DNA of 64,000 nucleotides from assembly GCF_007752345.1 (NCBI RefSeq), contig NZ_CP036299.1, positions 1,813,001 to 1,877,000 on the forward strand. Direction: 5' to 3'. Numbering within the stretch: position 1 is the first letter of the stretch; every line of letters starts with the position of its first letter. Positions 46,312-56,267 of this stretch are shown here, one piece after another. This DNA comes from Planctopirus ephydatiae. GTDB taxonomy: Bacteria; Planctomycetota; Planctomycetia; Planctomycetales; Planctomycetaceae. The position numbers were made by a program, and so were the translations under genes. The notes beneath the pieces are model-generated. The model did not search any database. It saw only the letters and a list, made by a program, of their open reading frames with translations, and had not been told where the DNA came from.

Positions 46312-49074
46312 CTACGGCTTTACCTCTTCAATTATTCTTTCCGTCGCGTCACGATCGGCAGTCGATGCCTTGCCTGTTGAAACCGGTTTCGATGTCTTAA
46401 CACTGGCTGCTGCAGCATCTCCAATCGCTGGTGCATTGTTGCTGGGCGACTTGTTCCCGCCCGGCTTGATCCGCTGGCCATTTTTGGCATATCGATCCGC
46501 CCAGGCTGTCATCTCCGCCAGTTGATGCAGGATCGATTCTCGCGAGAGATATCCATGACCCTCATGAGGGAGCAGCACTAACCGTGCAGTTGCACCATTC
46601 GCTGCCAGAGCTTCATAAAAGCGTTCGGATTGCATGGGGAATGTCCCCGAGTTCTGATCTTCCTGCCCATGAATCAGCATGATCGGCTCTCGCACGCGGT
46701 TGGCATGAAAGAACGGTGACATCCTGGCATAGACCGTAGGGGCTTCCCAGAATGTTCGCGGCTCGTTCTGAAAACCAAAGGGAGTCAACGTCCGGTTATA
46801 GGCTCCACTGCAGGCAATACCAGTTGCGAAAAGATCGGTATGGGCCAGCAGGTTGGCAGTCATGAATGCACCATAGCTATGACCCGTGACGAGGATTCGA
46901 TCAGGGTCACCCACGCCCAGATCTGTGACCACTTTCACAGCCGCCTCGGCATCCGCCACCAACTGCTCAACATAAGTATCGTTCATCTTGCGGGGCGAAC
47001 CGATAATCGGCATCGCTGTATCCATCATGATCGCATAGCCCTGAGTCAAAAACATTAAAGGGCTGGCACCCCACAAGCGGGTAAACTTGTGAGGAGAGCC
47101 TCGCACCTGTCCAGCCGTCTGGACATCAGAATATTCATGCGGGTAGGCATACATAATCACCGGGAGCTTTTTCCCGGAGTTACGATCATAACCCGGCGGT
47201 AGATAGAGTGTGGCTGAAAGGGGGACACCATCGCCACGCTGATACGTCAGAAGTTCTTTCGAACAGGAAGTAAACTGCGGGTGCGGATCATTAAACTTCG
47301 TGACGGCTCCCAGCAATTCCCCACCCACCGGGAATTCAGGCTGCGCAGCTCTTACGATGGGATCGAGCGCCCGACCGCCTGAATCAAATTTGACTGTAGC
47401 CAACGCACTCACGGCAGCAGCTTCGACAGGTATCTCCATTTCCTCCCGGCGAAGATGAAGTTGTTTTAATAGATAGTTCGGTGGAGTCGAAGGACTCTGA
47501 AACTGAGTAAGTATCGTTCGCTGAGTCTCATCGGTGAATGCTACAAAAGTTTCATAAGTTCCCCGCTGGGATCGGAACAGCCGCGATCTTTGGCCAGTTG
47601 CCAGATCGATCTGATCGAGGAATGGATAATCCCCTTCGGGTGAACTCCCTGTTCCCTCCATGAAGAAGGTTGTGCCCTGTTTGAGGATGACGCTTTGCCC
47701 ATCAGCCGTCCGAGTCCGCACGGGTTTACCGGGGTCGGCATAGGCATCGCTCGTTGAGAGATTAAAGAGCACCCGACGGCTGGGAACAGGGTCGGCAAGA
47801 TTCAATACCGCTGTCGTTTTCCACCGGCGAATCGTATTGACTTCTGTAATCAGGACTTCGTCGGGGGCGGTTGTGAAATCCAGATCGCTCAGCCTTTCCG
47901 CTGTTTGCAGGACTTCGGCGATCGGCCCACTGAAGGGAGCCGACAACGTGACCAGTCGATCGCGAAACTTCGATTTGGTTTCTGCATTTCCACCATCGAG
48001 AGTCTCAACCCAATACAGTTTAGCAGGGTGATGAGGATCCCATTCGAACATGCGGCCACCCTCACTCACGCCGTAGCTCGACGAGAACTGCGGCGACTTA
48101 ATATCACTGAGTGTACGTAGCGTGGCACCTGTTTTGAGATCGACGATCTCAACGGTTCGTGGGAATTGACTATAGGGAACTCGATAGGAAAACGGCCTTT
48201 TCAGTTTTGTCACCACCATGGCACTGCCATCAGGCGAGACAGAAGCCGAAGTATATAGACCAGGCTGTCCTACAGGAGTGACTTCCAGTGTTGAGGCATC
48301 AATGCGAGCCAGTTGCACCGTCGCAAAGTAGTCGAAGAGAGTTTCGTCGTGAGGGGTCTTCAGCAAGTCCTGATATGTTCTGGCTTTCGTTTTCTGGCCG
48401 GACGTCGATTGAACAATCGGACCTGTCGGCTGCGACGGTTCGACAGGCATAGCACCGCGAGCAGGAGGAATCTGCCGCACTAGCAGTTCTTTCCCGTTAT
48501 TGATCCAGCGAAATGGCGAGCCCGCAATGTCAGTCAGCATAATTCCCGGCACCTTGCGAGGGACAGGCTGGGGAGTATTCACATCAACAACCCACAACTC
48601 CATCCCGCCTGTTGTATCGACCGTGTAGGCCAGTCGATCACCGACTGGTGACCAGATGGGTGTCGACAGCCCCTTGTGTTCCACGAGCACCACCGGATCA
48701 GTCGTGGGTGGCAGAGAACTCAGTGAAATCCGAAAATACTCGGCTGTTCGCCTTTGAACGGAGAGTTCCGGATCCACACGCAAACTGGCCAGCTTCAGGA
48801 AGGGGCGGGCGAAGAACTCGATCGATGGCCACGGGGTGCGATCAATCAGCACAAACTTCTGATGGTCCGGCGAGAGCAATAACTGCGAAGGAAGTGGTGC
48901 ATCAATGATCTCGACTATTTCCTTGGGGGGCAGCTTGTAGCCGCTGGGGCTGACGGCTTCACCCTCCTCCGCCCTAAGAGCCGCTGGAGAAATGGTTCCA
49001 GCCAGACAGACACACAGGCTCAGTGCAATGAACGTGTATGGAAACTGCAAGACAGCACGGAAAACTTGACGCAT
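46312..49074 (-). CDS. Secreted prolyl oligopeptidase-family peptidase (S9, glutamyl endopeptidase-like)
   Basis: 920 residues. Signal peptide in FIALSLCVCLAGTISPAALRA. A long N-terminal beta-propeller part precedes the alpha/beta hydrolase domain: KLPVIMYAYPHEY, nucleophile GHSYGAFMTANLLAHT (GxSxG), acid in MLIHGQEDQNSGT and catalytic His in LPHEGHGYLSRESI. The sequence PHKFTRLWGASPLMFLTQGYAI is like the chloroplast glutamyl endopeptidase group (S9D). It would hydrolyse peptides outside the cytoplasm. A hairpin (49162-49200) lies in its leader. No neighbours on the same strand. Confidence 0.92.
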   Translation of the reverse strand: MRQVFRAVLQFPYTFIALSLCVCLAGTISPAALRAEEGEAVSPSGYKLPPKEIVEIIDAPLPSQLLLSPDHQKFVLIDRTPWPSIEFFARPFLKLASLRVDPELSVQRRTAEYFRISLSSLPPTTDPVVLVEHKGLSTPIWSPVGDRLAYTVDTTGGMELWVVDVNTPQPVPRKVPGIMLTDIAGSPFRWINNGKELLVRQIPPARGAMPVEPSQPTGPIVQSTSGQKTKARTYQDLLKTPHDETLFDYFATVQLARIDASTLEVTPVGQPGLYTSASVSPDGSAMVVTKLKRPFSYRVPYSQFPRTVEIVDLKTGATLRTLSDIKSPQFSSSYGVSEGGRMFEWDPHHPAKLYWVETLDGGNAETKSKFRDRLVTLSAPFSGPIAEVLQTAERLSDLDFTTAPDEVLITEVNTIRRWKTTAVLNLADPVPSRRVLFNLSTSDAYADPGKPVRTRTADGQSVILKQGTTFFMEGTGSSPEGDYPFLDQIDLATGQRSRLFRSQRGTYETFVAFTDETQRTILTQFQSPSTPPNYLLKQLHLRREEMEIPVEAAAVSALATVKFDSGGRALDPIVRAAQPEFPVGGELLGAVTKFNDPHPQFTSCSKELLTYQRGDGVPLSATLYLPPGYDRNSGKKLPVIMYAYPHEYSDVQTAGQVRGSPHKFTRLWGASPLMFLTQGYAIMMDTAMPIIGSPRKMNDTYVEQLVADAEAAVKVVTDLGVGDPDRILVTGHSYGAFMTANLLAHTDLFATGIACSGAYNRTLTPFGFQNEPRTFWEAPTVYARMSPFFHANRVREPIMLIHGQEDQNSGTFPMQSERFYEALAANGATARLVLLPHEGHGYLSRESILHQLAEMTAWADRYAKNGQRIKPGGNKSPSNNAPAIGDAAAASVKTSKPVSTGKASTADRDATERIIEEVKP

Positions 49075-49571
49075 CCTCAGGCCCTACCATGACTCGACGA
49101 CCGCAGAAAATTTGGGAGTCGATCAGAAGGCCTAACGGATCGCCCAACTGATCGAAACGGGGAGGAAGAAGAGACTCACCCGTGGGTTGATTTCTTCCTC
49201 ATTAACGATTTCATGATCCAGCCGTGAGCGCAACCGGTGTCACAAAAATCTTACGAAAGTTCATGCCCCCGCGTCATCGAGGAGATCTCGATTTATCGCA
49301 GGATTTTTTCGTCTGGTGATCGATTCACCATGACCGGCACTCATCCATTGCCAAACAGAAAGGCACTTGGATGTCGCAGGTATTCGCTGCAACAGTCTAT
49401 CCCGCAATGACTTACATCGCAGAAATCAGTTCGCAATACGCTGAGTCTCTCCCCATTCGCTCGAAAAATGCACAGAGTCCCTGCAAGTTTTTGTGTCTTC
49501 TGGCAACAGTAAGGTGTGTCGTCACCATTTTGAGTTGAGTCAACAGTCACAGCCTGCAGGCGAGATCACGG
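49075..49571. other. Divergent upstream region, S9 peptidase/ECF operon
   Basis: About 500 bases. GAGGAAGAA (49162-49170) and TTCTTCCTC (49192-49200) form a hairpin ~90 bases upstream of the S9 start. Otherwise no gene or RNA recognised. Confidence 0.5.
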
Positions 49572-50141
49572 ATGAAGAATTTTCCCTGCCTCGCCTCTCC
49601 CGGCGATCAGGCCGAACAGATGCGCAAGTATCTGCTCGAGCAGCAGAGTTGGATTCGTCAGGTGCTCTCGATCCGTTCTGCCGATCCACAGGCCGTCGAC
49701 GAATTGTTTCAAGAGTTCATAGTTTCGGTGCTCAAGTCCGACTTCTCGATTCAGCAGGCCGAACCTCCCCCTGCCTGGCTCTATGTGGTCGCTGTCAGAA
49801 CCGCTCTCATGCACCGCAGACGTTTAGGAAGACGCCGCCGCATGTTGCATCGCTACGCCACTTCAGCCAGCCGGCAATACGACGAAGAGTCGACCCCAGA
49901 TCCATTGGGACTCTTGCTCGCTAAAGAGCGAGAAAAGCTGATTCAGTCCGCCATTGCCCGGCTGCTTCCCAAAGATCAGGAACTGCTGACCTTAAAATAC
50001 ACCCAGGGATGGAGTTACTTCGAAATCGCAAAGCATCTCGGCCTGACTGAATCACAGGTCACAACACAGCTTCATCGAGCGCGAGTCAGATTACGCCAGC
50101 TGCTCTCGGCTCATTTTTTATTGAGTGAGACGACCCCATGA
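49572..50141 (+). CDS. ECF-type sigma factor
   Basis: 189 residues. Region 2: IRSADPQAVDELFQEFIVSVLKSDF and PAWLYVVAVRTALMHRRR; region 4: IARLLPKDQELLTLKYTQGWSYFEIAKHLGLTESQVTTQLHRARVRLRQLL, with a normal region 4.2 HTH. Its last codons overlap the next gene (ATGA), which looks like its anti-sigma factor. The pair is followed by a secreted protein, suggesting an envelope-stress or surface regulon. Confidence 0.92.
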   Translation: MKNFPCLASPGDQAEQMRKYLLEQQSWIRQVLSIRSADPQAVDELFQEFIVSVLKSDFSIQQAEPPPAWLYVVAVRTALMHRRRLGRRRRMLHRYATSASRQYDEESTPDPLGLLLAKEREKLIQSAIARLLPKDQELLTLKYTQGWSYFEIAKHLGLTESQVTTQLHRARVRLRQLLSAHFLLSETTP

Positions 50142-51001
50142 AATTTCAAACCAGCGAATGGCACCCCGAACAACTCGACAGGTTGATCGATCACGAATTG
50201 ACGGAAGCCGAGGAAGCGTTGTTCCTTGAACAAACAGAACTTCACGGCGAGTGGCGGGCAGTCGCACTGGCACTGCTCGAACACCGCCTGCTCGAAAGAG
50301 TTTTCCTACAGACTCCATCCACGATACTGCCAGCAGCGACACCTACTGCAGCTCTTTCAGTGATTCCTCAAGCGCTGACCACACCAGTGACATCGTCAAT
50401 TTCTGTTCATCGAAAAACACTGAAAAAGCCCAGACGTTCAACCATTCCCGGATGGTCACAAGGAGCCCTTGTGGCTGCTCTCTTGATCATGGCATTCAGT
50501 GGTGGCTGGTGGTCATCTCAGTCGATCTATGGATCTCGCCAGGATTTGCGAATGGCCGCTCAACCAGCCAATTCCACCTTTGCCGGCAAAAACCCGACGA
50601 GTCCGACAGGCAATACTCCCCAGCCGGTGGTTGTGGCTCCTTTCGAGGAAGATCAAGCCGACTCCCCAGTGACAACCACGATCGATGCGTTTCCTAACGC
50701 TCGCGATCAATTACCTCGTCCTGGCGAAGTTCAGATCATGTTCGCGGATGATGTCGAGCTGGCTCGTCCAGTGAGTGTCCCGGTGATTGAAGCCAGCAAC
50801 ATGGAGAACGTCTTCGCGATGACGGCTGATCAGCGTGAATCGCAGGAGAAGTTAACACGTCAGCTCAAGGAGGCTCTTGCTCCGCACAATGCAGAAGTAA
50901 TTCAGCAGGATCAGTGGATCGAAGTCTCTTTGGAAGATGGCCGCCGGGGCCTCATGCCAGTCCGCGATCTCATGGTCGTCGCCAAACAACCGCTCCCTTA
51001 A
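50138..51001 (+). CDS. Probable membrane anti-sigma factor
   Basis: 287 residues, start codon overlapping the sigma-factor stop. N-terminal ~70 residues (HPEQLDRLIDHELTEAEEALFLEQTELH) resemble anti-sigma domains that bind ECF factors. One transmembrane helix at ~113-130 (GALVAALLIMAFSGGWW), then a ~150-residue outer part. The gene order ECF, then anti-sigma, then exported proteins fits envelope signalling. No zinc-binding HxxxCxxC motif was seen, so it would be a zinc-independent type. Confidence 0.75.
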   Translation: MKFQTSEWHPEQLDRLIDHELTEAEEALFLEQTELHGEWRAVALALLEHRLLERVFLQTPSTILPAATPTAALSVIPQALTTPVTSSISVHRKTLKKPRRSTIPGWSQGALVAALLIMAFSGGWWSSQSIYGSRQDLRMAAQPANSTFAGKNPTSPTGNTPQPVVVAPFEEDQADSPVTTTIDAFPNARDQLPRPGEVQIMFADDVELARPVSVPVIEASNMENVFAMTADQRESQEKLTRQLKEALAPHNAEVIQQDQWIEVSLEDGRRGLMPVRDLMVVAKQPLP

Positions 51002-51030
51002 GCATATAAAAACACCCAGCAGACCCACAG

Positions 51031-51058
51031 GGTGCATGAAGTTCCGACGAAATGCACC
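51031..51058. repeat. 28-bp hairpin repeat, family C, copy 2
   Basis: GGTGCATGAAGTTC then an AATGCACC end; differs from the copy at 363-390 at only three bases of the loop. Lies 30 bases after the anti-sigma stop and 73 bases before the next gene. Confidence 0.7.
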
Positions 51059-51131
51059 AACTCTACGTCTCTCTCTAAAAAATCATCACTGCACTTAACA
51101 ACCAACTCACCCCTCTCTTGAAGGAATTTCC

Positions 51132-52538
51132 ATGCAGACTCCCCGCTGGTCCCGAATTGTGGCGGCCCTGATCCTCACAGTTCTCGCTTCGCACTCAGCG
51201 AACATCATCGCCGATGAAATCAAAACTCCTCAGGAACAGGCTCCCTCACCGCGCCTCAAAAAGAGCGTTCCACAGCCCGCGAAGCCCAAAGCGGGTCAGT
51301 CAGTCACGGGTGGTTTTTCATCGGGCAATGCCTCAGCCTTCGGCACAGCCTCCGCTTCAGGCGGTGCCTTTGCCTCCGGGGGAGCCTCTGGTTCCGGCAG
51401 CACATCCGGCTCTGGTGGCAGTTCAGGCACAGGCAACAACTCCGGCTCTGGTTCACCATCAAGTGGCCAGGGCTCTGGAACATCGTCCTCGCAAGGGTTC
51501 ACTCAAAGTTCGAGCAGTGGTTCCGTCACACTCGAAATCAGTGATGGCACATCCGGCAGCAAAACGACCACCCCTGAAAAGAAAATCACCACGCGAACAG
51601 GTCAGCCCGTCGCGAAACAACCCGCTAATGGCGAGATCCGCGGCGGGTATGTGACCGTTCAATCGGGAAAAGTCACGCTGAAAAAATCTGACTCTGAGGA
51701 TACCACCAATTCCGAGAAAAAAACCTATACCGTGATTGCCGAACCCGCGGGTGACGATACCACTGAAGTCGTCGTTTCTGTCGCTGAAGATGGTCAGGGA
51801 AGCTTCAAGGTCACCACCACCAAGGACGGCAATATCTTAATTCTCAAGCCATCCACAGAAGTTCCTGTCGAAGGGCAACGCACAGGCATGCGGATTGCCG
51901 GCCCTGTATTCGTCATGTCCACGTCACAGCACTTCCCCGAGAACATGACGATTAACTACACCAAGACGGGCAAGGATGAGGGCAAAATCAAGGTCACACG
52001 CGGCGAGTCAACCTGGGATGTTTCTGAAAGTGAAGTCAGCACACTCCCTCCCGAAGTTCAGGCTCAGGTTCGTACTCTTTTTGGCCGGCTTTCCGGCCCA
52101 CATGCCATGCCATTGCCCCCCATGCCTTCCATGGGCTTCATGCCTGTCCCTCAAGGTCAGTTGACCGAAGCCAGTCAGGAAGCTCGGCAGCAGGCCGAAA
52201 AGGCCATGGATGATGCCCGTCGGCAATATGAACAGGCCGTCCGAGAACAACGCGAAAAAATGGAACGCATTCTCAAGGAACAAATGCAGCGCAGCGGACA
52301 GCCAAACATGGCTCCAGCCGCTCCAGGAGTTCCCGGCACCCCTCTGATGCAAACGGCACCACTGGCACGCATCGAACGTTTTGCTCCTCCCAAAAACGAA
52401 TCCAATGCCGATATTCAGGCCATCAAAGCTCAGCAGGAATCCCTTCGCAAAGAAGTCGAAGCCTTAAGACTCTCGATAGAGGCCCTTGTGAAAGCCAGCC
52501 AGCCACAACCTCCCAAAACCGAAGCAGAAAACAAGTAA
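51132..52538 (+). CDS. Secreted Ser/Gly-rich protein with C-terminal coiled coil
   Basis: 468 residues. Signal peptide MQTPRWSRIVAALILTVLAS, mature part starting near residue 29. Residues ~56-135 are Ser/Gly/Ala-rich low complexity (GGFSSGNASAFG, GGASGSGSTSGSGGSSGTGN). Residues ~165-240 are Thr/Lys/Asp-rich beta-like (TVIAEPAGDDTTEVVVSVAE), then a Pro/Met stretch, then a coiled coil with Glu/Lys/Gln (EARQQAEKAMDDARRQYEQAVREQREKMERILKEQ) and a second short coiled segment at the end. No known family. Third gene of the ECF group. A perfect terminator follows. Confidence 0.8.
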   Translation: MQTPRWSRIVAALILTVLASHSANIIADEIKTPQEQAPSPRLKKSVPQPAKPKAGQSVTGGFSSGNASAFGTASASGGAFASGGASGSGSTSGSGGSSGTGNNSGSGSPSSGQGSGTSSSQGFTQSSSSGSVTLEISDGTSGSKTTTPEKKITTRTGQPVAKQPANGEIRGGYVTVQSGKVTLKKSDSEDTTNSEKKTYTVIAEPAGDDTTEVVVSVAEDGQGSFKVTTTKDGNILILKPSTEVPVEGQRTGMRIAGPVFVMSTSQHFPENMTINYTKTGKDEGKIKVTRGESTWDVSESEVSTLPPEVQAQVRTLFGRLSGPHAMPLPPMPSMGFMPVPQGQLTEASQEARQQAEKAMDDARRQYEQAVREQREKMERILKEQMQRSGQPNMAPAAPGVPGTPLMQTAPLARIERFAPPKNESNADIQAIKAQQESLRKEVEALRLSIEALVKASQPQPPKTEAENK

Positions 52539-52561
52539 TCCTCTTCGGAACGACTAATCTC

Positions 52562-52599
52562 TCCCTCCTTCTCCCGCGTCCTTGTGGGAGAAGGAGGGA
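52562..52599 (+). terminator. Hairpin after the Ser/Gly-rich protein
   Basis: TCCCTCCTTCTCCC (52562-52575) pairs perfectly with GGGAGAAGGAGGGA (52586-52599) around ten bases. The tail is TTCATCC, poor in T, so it may act as a bidirectional stop or an mRNA-protecting hairpin. Confidence 0.6.
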
Positions 52600-52936
52600 T
52601 TCATCCATCATTGCTCCCCAACCGCAACATGTAGCCAATCACTGCGCTCCCAAGTTCCAGCAGCTTAAATTGTTCCAGGATTACACGCTCCCAACCAATC
52701 ACGATCCTCTCGACATGCACTCCGCAATCCGCTTGATCAACCTCGCACTCCACTGGCCAAACTGAACACTCTCCCTTTAAAGCCCCATACGCCAGAGTCT
52801 GTTTCCATCAGCAGATGCTCATCAGCCAACACGAATTCACATCGAATTCAAATGCAAAACCGTGCTGATCGAGTATGCTGATGCTCTTCTTGAACACTTC
52901 TGATGACACTGCCGTGGTGAGTGAAAGGTGGGATTC
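52600..52936. other. Intergenic region
   Basis: About 335 bases with no supported gene or repeat. The promoter of the 511-residue secreted protein is likely here. A CTCCCAA-type pattern recurs three times between 52613 and 52695 without clear meaning. Confidence 0.45.
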
Positions 52937-54469
52937 GTGGTCAATTTCCTTCTCGCTTCTGGTCGGAATCTCCGCCGATGGACTTTGCCCCAAGCCACCA
53001 CTCCCCTGCGGTTCCTTATCGCTTTAATCGCGTGTGGACTTCTCCATGTCACGAGTGTAAGTAACGCAACCGCCCGCGAACCTCAAAACTGGTTACCAGA
53101 AGATGCGAACATCGCCGGCTGGGTTGATGCGGCTGCGCTTTACAAAAGCCCACTGGCTCTTCGCGAAGGTTGGGAAGAGAAATCGCGGGCGGGCTTCGTC
53201 AACAAAACAACAATTCTCGTTCCCGGCCTCGACCGTTTGCTGTTAGCAGCCCAGATGGATTTTGAGCCCGGGCTCCCGACACGACAGGATTACTCCATCG
53301 GTGTTCCCTCACCACGCCTCACACTCGACAGCCTGTCCCTCATGGCGGGTGCAAAAATGGAAAAACTTTCCGAGCGGCCCGCCGCCCTCACTCGTGACGG
53401 CCAGTGGGTCGTCGAAACAACGGATGGTCTCTGGCTCTCAACGGGTCGAGGTGGTCGTCAGGCTTTGTCACGCTGGTTCGAAAAGGGAGCGACGAATGAT
53501 TCTCGCCCAAGCACATTGCTGCGTGAAGAGTACGCCACACGATCTCCCACAGCCGTCATCGGCATGGTGGTTGATCTTCGAGACAGCCTCAGTTCTGCCA
53601 CAGCCGGGCGGTTTGTCGAGACTCTCGTTAATGAAGCCAAACTCAAGGGTGTCAACACAGCCAACGCGAGCAGCGTGCTCAGCACATTGCGATCGGCTAA
53701 GCTCGAAGTAACCGTCGAGGATGCAATTCATGGCCGACTCGTGGTCAATTTTGAACAGTCTGCATCCGCTCTGACACCACTGGTGAAAGTCCTAGTCCCC
53801 CAGGGATTACAGGCTTTGGGAGCCTCACCCGGTGCTGCCGAAGACTGGTCATGGCGCGTCGAGTCGCATTCGATCATAGGCGAAGGAAGTCTGACCACGG
53901 CGGAAGTCCGTCGCATTCTCAGCCTCTTAAAGAACCCGCTCGAACACAGCGGATCTGCAGGTAATCCCCCTCCAGCAGCTCAGCCACCCAGCACAGAACA
54001 ATTGACTGTCGCCGCCTCGCAGAAATACTTCCACTCGGTTGATACGCTGCTCGACGATCTCCAGGATGCGATGAAGCGATCACGCGATAATCACATGACC
54101 ATGCTCGAACGCAGTGCCGATAAGCTCGACAAACTCCCTTTGCTCAATGTCGATGAAGATCTGTTGAATTATGGTCGAAGAGTCAGCAGTTCTTTGCGAT
54201 ATCAGGCCAACGCTTTGAGGAACGCCGGGCTGCAACGTGGCGTCTTGCGCGCTGCCAGCGGAGCCGATTCGTTTTCTGCCATGGCCCAGGCCAATCCTTA
54301 TGGAGCCTGGAGTACTGCTGGATACGCTTCTAATGGGGATGGCATGACGATTGACCTAACTGTCAACGCTAATGCCAAAACCGTGCAGCTGTCAGAAATG
54401 AAACAGATTCGCGAAGGCTTGATCGAAATCCGCAGTCTCCTGACCAGAAAGTACAAGGTGGAATTCTAA
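52937..54469 (+). CDS. Exported protein of unknown function
   Basis: 511 residues from GTG 52937, which follows AAAGGTGG; the frame is open from GTG 52928. Signal peptide LRFLIALIACGLLHVTSVSNATA. The mature part starts NWLPEDANIAGWVDAAALYKSPLA and reads like a long alpha/beta periplasmic protein with many Ser/Arg residues. Such W-x-x-[ED]DAN-I sequences occur in planctomycete proteins that I do not recognise by family. A helical C-terminal part (VDTLLDDLQDAMKRSRDNHMTMLERSADKL). It has its own upstream region and may not belong to the ECF operon. Confidence 0.75.
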   Translation: MVNFLLASGRNLRRWTLPQATTPLRFLIALIACGLLHVTSVSNATAREPQNWLPEDANIAGWVDAAALYKSPLALREGWEEKSRAGFVNKTTILVPGLDRLLLAAQMDFEPGLPTRQDYSIGVPSPRLTLDSLSLMAGAKMEKLSERPAALTRDGQWVVETTDGLWLSTGRGGRQALSRWFEKGATNDSRPSTLLREEYATRSPTAVIGMVVDLRDSLSSATAGRFVETLVNEAKLKGVNTANASSVLSTLRSAKLEVTVEDAIHGRLVVNFEQSASALTPLVKVLVPQGLQALGASPGAAEDWSWRVESHSIIGEGSLTTAEVRRILSLLKNPLEHSGSAGNPPPAAQPPSTEQLTVAASQKYFHSVDTLLDDLQDAMKRSRDNHMTMLERSADKLDKLPLLNVDEDLLNYGRRVSSSLRYQANALRNAGLQRGVLRAASGADSFSAMAQANPYGAWSTAGYASNGDGMTIDLTVNANAKTVQLSEMKQIREGLIEIRSLLTRKYKVEF

Positions 54470-54852
54470 GGCCAACTCTCAAGCTGAACCCGGTCTACCT
54501 GCCTTCTCCTTGATTTATTAAGCCTCAACAGGCCATTGCCGGTCAACCTGATTGTGAGTCAGACCCTGAAAAAACAATGCATCGTTCATCAGTTCAATCA
54601 CTGTTGACATCATCAATCGGTGCTTCCACAAAGCCGGGATGCTCGGCTGTTTTTTTGATGACTCGACCATTCTCCATGAGAGTTCAACAAGCCCACTCAA
54701 GGTCACTCTCGAATTTTTCAATTCTCGGAGAACCCTCGAAGGTGGATCTGTGACGACTTTAATTGTTTTAACAAGAAAGTGGTTGTCGATCGAAAATCAG
54801 AGCCTAGAACCTTTCAGGTGTTCTCAACTCACGCTTCTCAGGAGTCTCTGAA
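54470..54852. other. Intergenic region before the fasciclin gene
   Basis: About 380 bases. A short minus-strand frame (54518-54721) contains a gene-like stretch (MSTVIELMNDALFFQGL) but has no acceptable ribosome binding site. I do not call it. AGGAG precedes the fasciclin ATG. Confidence 0.4.
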
Positions 54853-55479
54853 ATGAACCGCATTGGCACTGGTCTTTTGTTGGCATGTGTGGCATCGGGT
54901 TTGATCCTCTCCTCAGGTCAGGCTGAAGCTGGTCGTCGCGTTCGTCAGGCACAGGTTTGCCCAACGGCCCATACGACGCATGCTCCTGCCGCCGCAGTCG
55001 CAGCCACCACCTATGTGGAATCTGCTGTGCCAGAAGCACCTGCCCCTCCCGCTGAAGCTGCACCTGCTGCCAAGGGTGGCGATATCGTTGATGTCGCTGT
55101 GGGAGCTGGAAGCTTCAAGACTCTGGTCGCCGCAGTGAAGGCGGGCGGGCTGGTCGAAACTTTGAAGGGCCCAGGTCCATTCACCGTTTTCGCCCCAACA
55201 GACGAAGCTTTCGCCAAGCTCGGAGACGCTGCTATTGCCGACCTGCTTAAGCCCGAAAACAAGGCGAAGCTCGTCGCCATTCTCACCTACCACGTGGTTC
55301 CCGGCAAGGTAATGGCCGCCGATGTGGTCAAGCTCAAGGAAGCCAAGACCGTCCAGGGTGGTGTTTTGAAGATCGACACCACAGATGGTGTGAAGGTCAA
55401 CAGCTCCAAGGTCGTCAAGACAGACATCGGAGCCTCGAACGGCGTCATCCACGTCATCGATACCGTTCTGATTCCGTAA
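54853..55479 (+). CDS. Secreted fasciclin-domain protein
   Basis: 208 residues. AGGAG 8 bases before ATG. Signal peptide [26 protein letters not shown]. An Ala/Pro-rich linker ([16 protein letters not shown]) leads to one fasciclin (FAS1) domain: [62 protein letters not shown] and [13 protein letters not shown] at the end, all at normal spacing. FAS1 proteins mediate adhesion or surface binding. A perfect terminator follows. Single-gene unit. Confidence 0.94.
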   Translation: MNRIGTGLLLACVASGLILSSGQAEAGRRVRQAQVCPTAHTTHAPAAAVAATTYVESAVPEAPAPPAEAAPAAKGGDIVDVAVGAGSFKTLVAAVKAGGLVETLKGPGPFTVFAPTDEAFAKLGDAAIADLLKPENKAKLVAILTYHVVPGKVMAADVVKLKEAKTVQGGVLKIDTTDGVKVNSSKVVKTDIGASNGVIHVIDTVLIP

Positions 55480-55504
55480 GCTTCGTCTGCTCTGTGCTCA
55501 TGCG

Positions 55505-55542
55505 AAGGTCCTGATTATCGATTGATAATCAGGACCTTTTTT
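55505..55542 (+). terminator. Strong terminator after the fasciclin gene
   Basis: AAGGTCCTGATTATC (55505-55519) and GATAATCAGGACCTT (55524-55538) form a perfect 15-bp stem with loop GATT, followed by a run of T up to 55542. Confidence 0.92.
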
Positions 55543-55587
55543 CGTTGGTATGGCGAGGATCTTCTGCTGATGAGGATTACCAATTCG

Positions 55588-56109
55588 CTAAAAGGATTCG
55601 TCATCATCGAGCAGTGAGCCATCTGTCAGAATTTCCATGCCGGCCGCCCGGAGCGCCTGTGCCGCGCGGTCATTGTCGTCCACAAATAGTGCAACGGCTC
55701 CCATCCCGTTCTTCCGGAAGAGCAAGGGGTAGGCATGATGGATGTTGATCTCTGCCTTGACGAGTTCTGTGCAGACGCTGGACATTGGCTTGTCCCCATC
55801 GGGAAGCAAGACACCAATGACATCGCTCTCGCTGAAAGCAAATCCGGAGAGTTCGAGCTTTTCCCGTGCACGCTCGGCATTGCTGAACATCAGCCGGGCC
55901 ATGGCGAAATCGACGGAATCGACCAGCGAGACAGCAATGACACGCGTGTCTGCCGATTCCAGCAGCCGCATTAGTTCATTGAGCCGACCGACTCGATTTT
56001 CAAGAAACACGCAGAACTGCCGCAGGCAAGGCCAATCATGTCCATGCATGGTTTCTGCCGAGACGACATCCTGATCATCAAATCCCATGGACATGGATTC
56101 GCTTTCCAT
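55588..56109 (-). CDS. ACT-domain protein
   Basis: 173 residues. Two ACT-like beta-alpha-beta modules: CVFLENRVGRLNELMRLLESADTRVIAVSLVDSVDFAMARLMF, and a second one from ~95 (SDVIGVLLPDGDKPMSSVCTELVKAEINIHHAYPLLFRKNGMGAVALFVDDNDRAAQALRAAGMEIL). Such tandem ACT proteins bind amino acids and are often regulatory (acetolactate synthase-small-subunit-like). It is divergent from recG, with ~160 bases between starts. No partner enzyme in the same unit. Confidence 0.85.
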   Translation of the reverse strand: MESESMSMGFDDQDVVSAETMHGHDWPCLRQFCVFLENRVGRLNELMRLLESADTRVIAVSLVDSVDFAMARLMFSNAERAREKLELSGFAFSESDVIGVLLPDGDKPMSSVCTELVKAEINIHHAYPLLFRKNGMGAVALFVDDNDRAAQALRAAGMEILTDGSLLDDDESF

Positions 56110-56267
56110 TGCAAAAAATTATCCGACGGGCACGGCTTTCTGGGCCATGGACTCAGCCACGCGATCGACGAACGGGGAAAATCGGCGCTGAGAGTTGTTC
56201 TCAGGCTATGTGAGGAGTTTCCCGGCGTCAATTCCGTCGGCAGGCGAACTTGGGATAGAATGTCGTT

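Noticed and set aside
54518-54721. Minus-strand 67-codon frame with a gene-like segment
   Set aside because: No acceptable ribosome binding site or known relative; could be re-examined with expression data.
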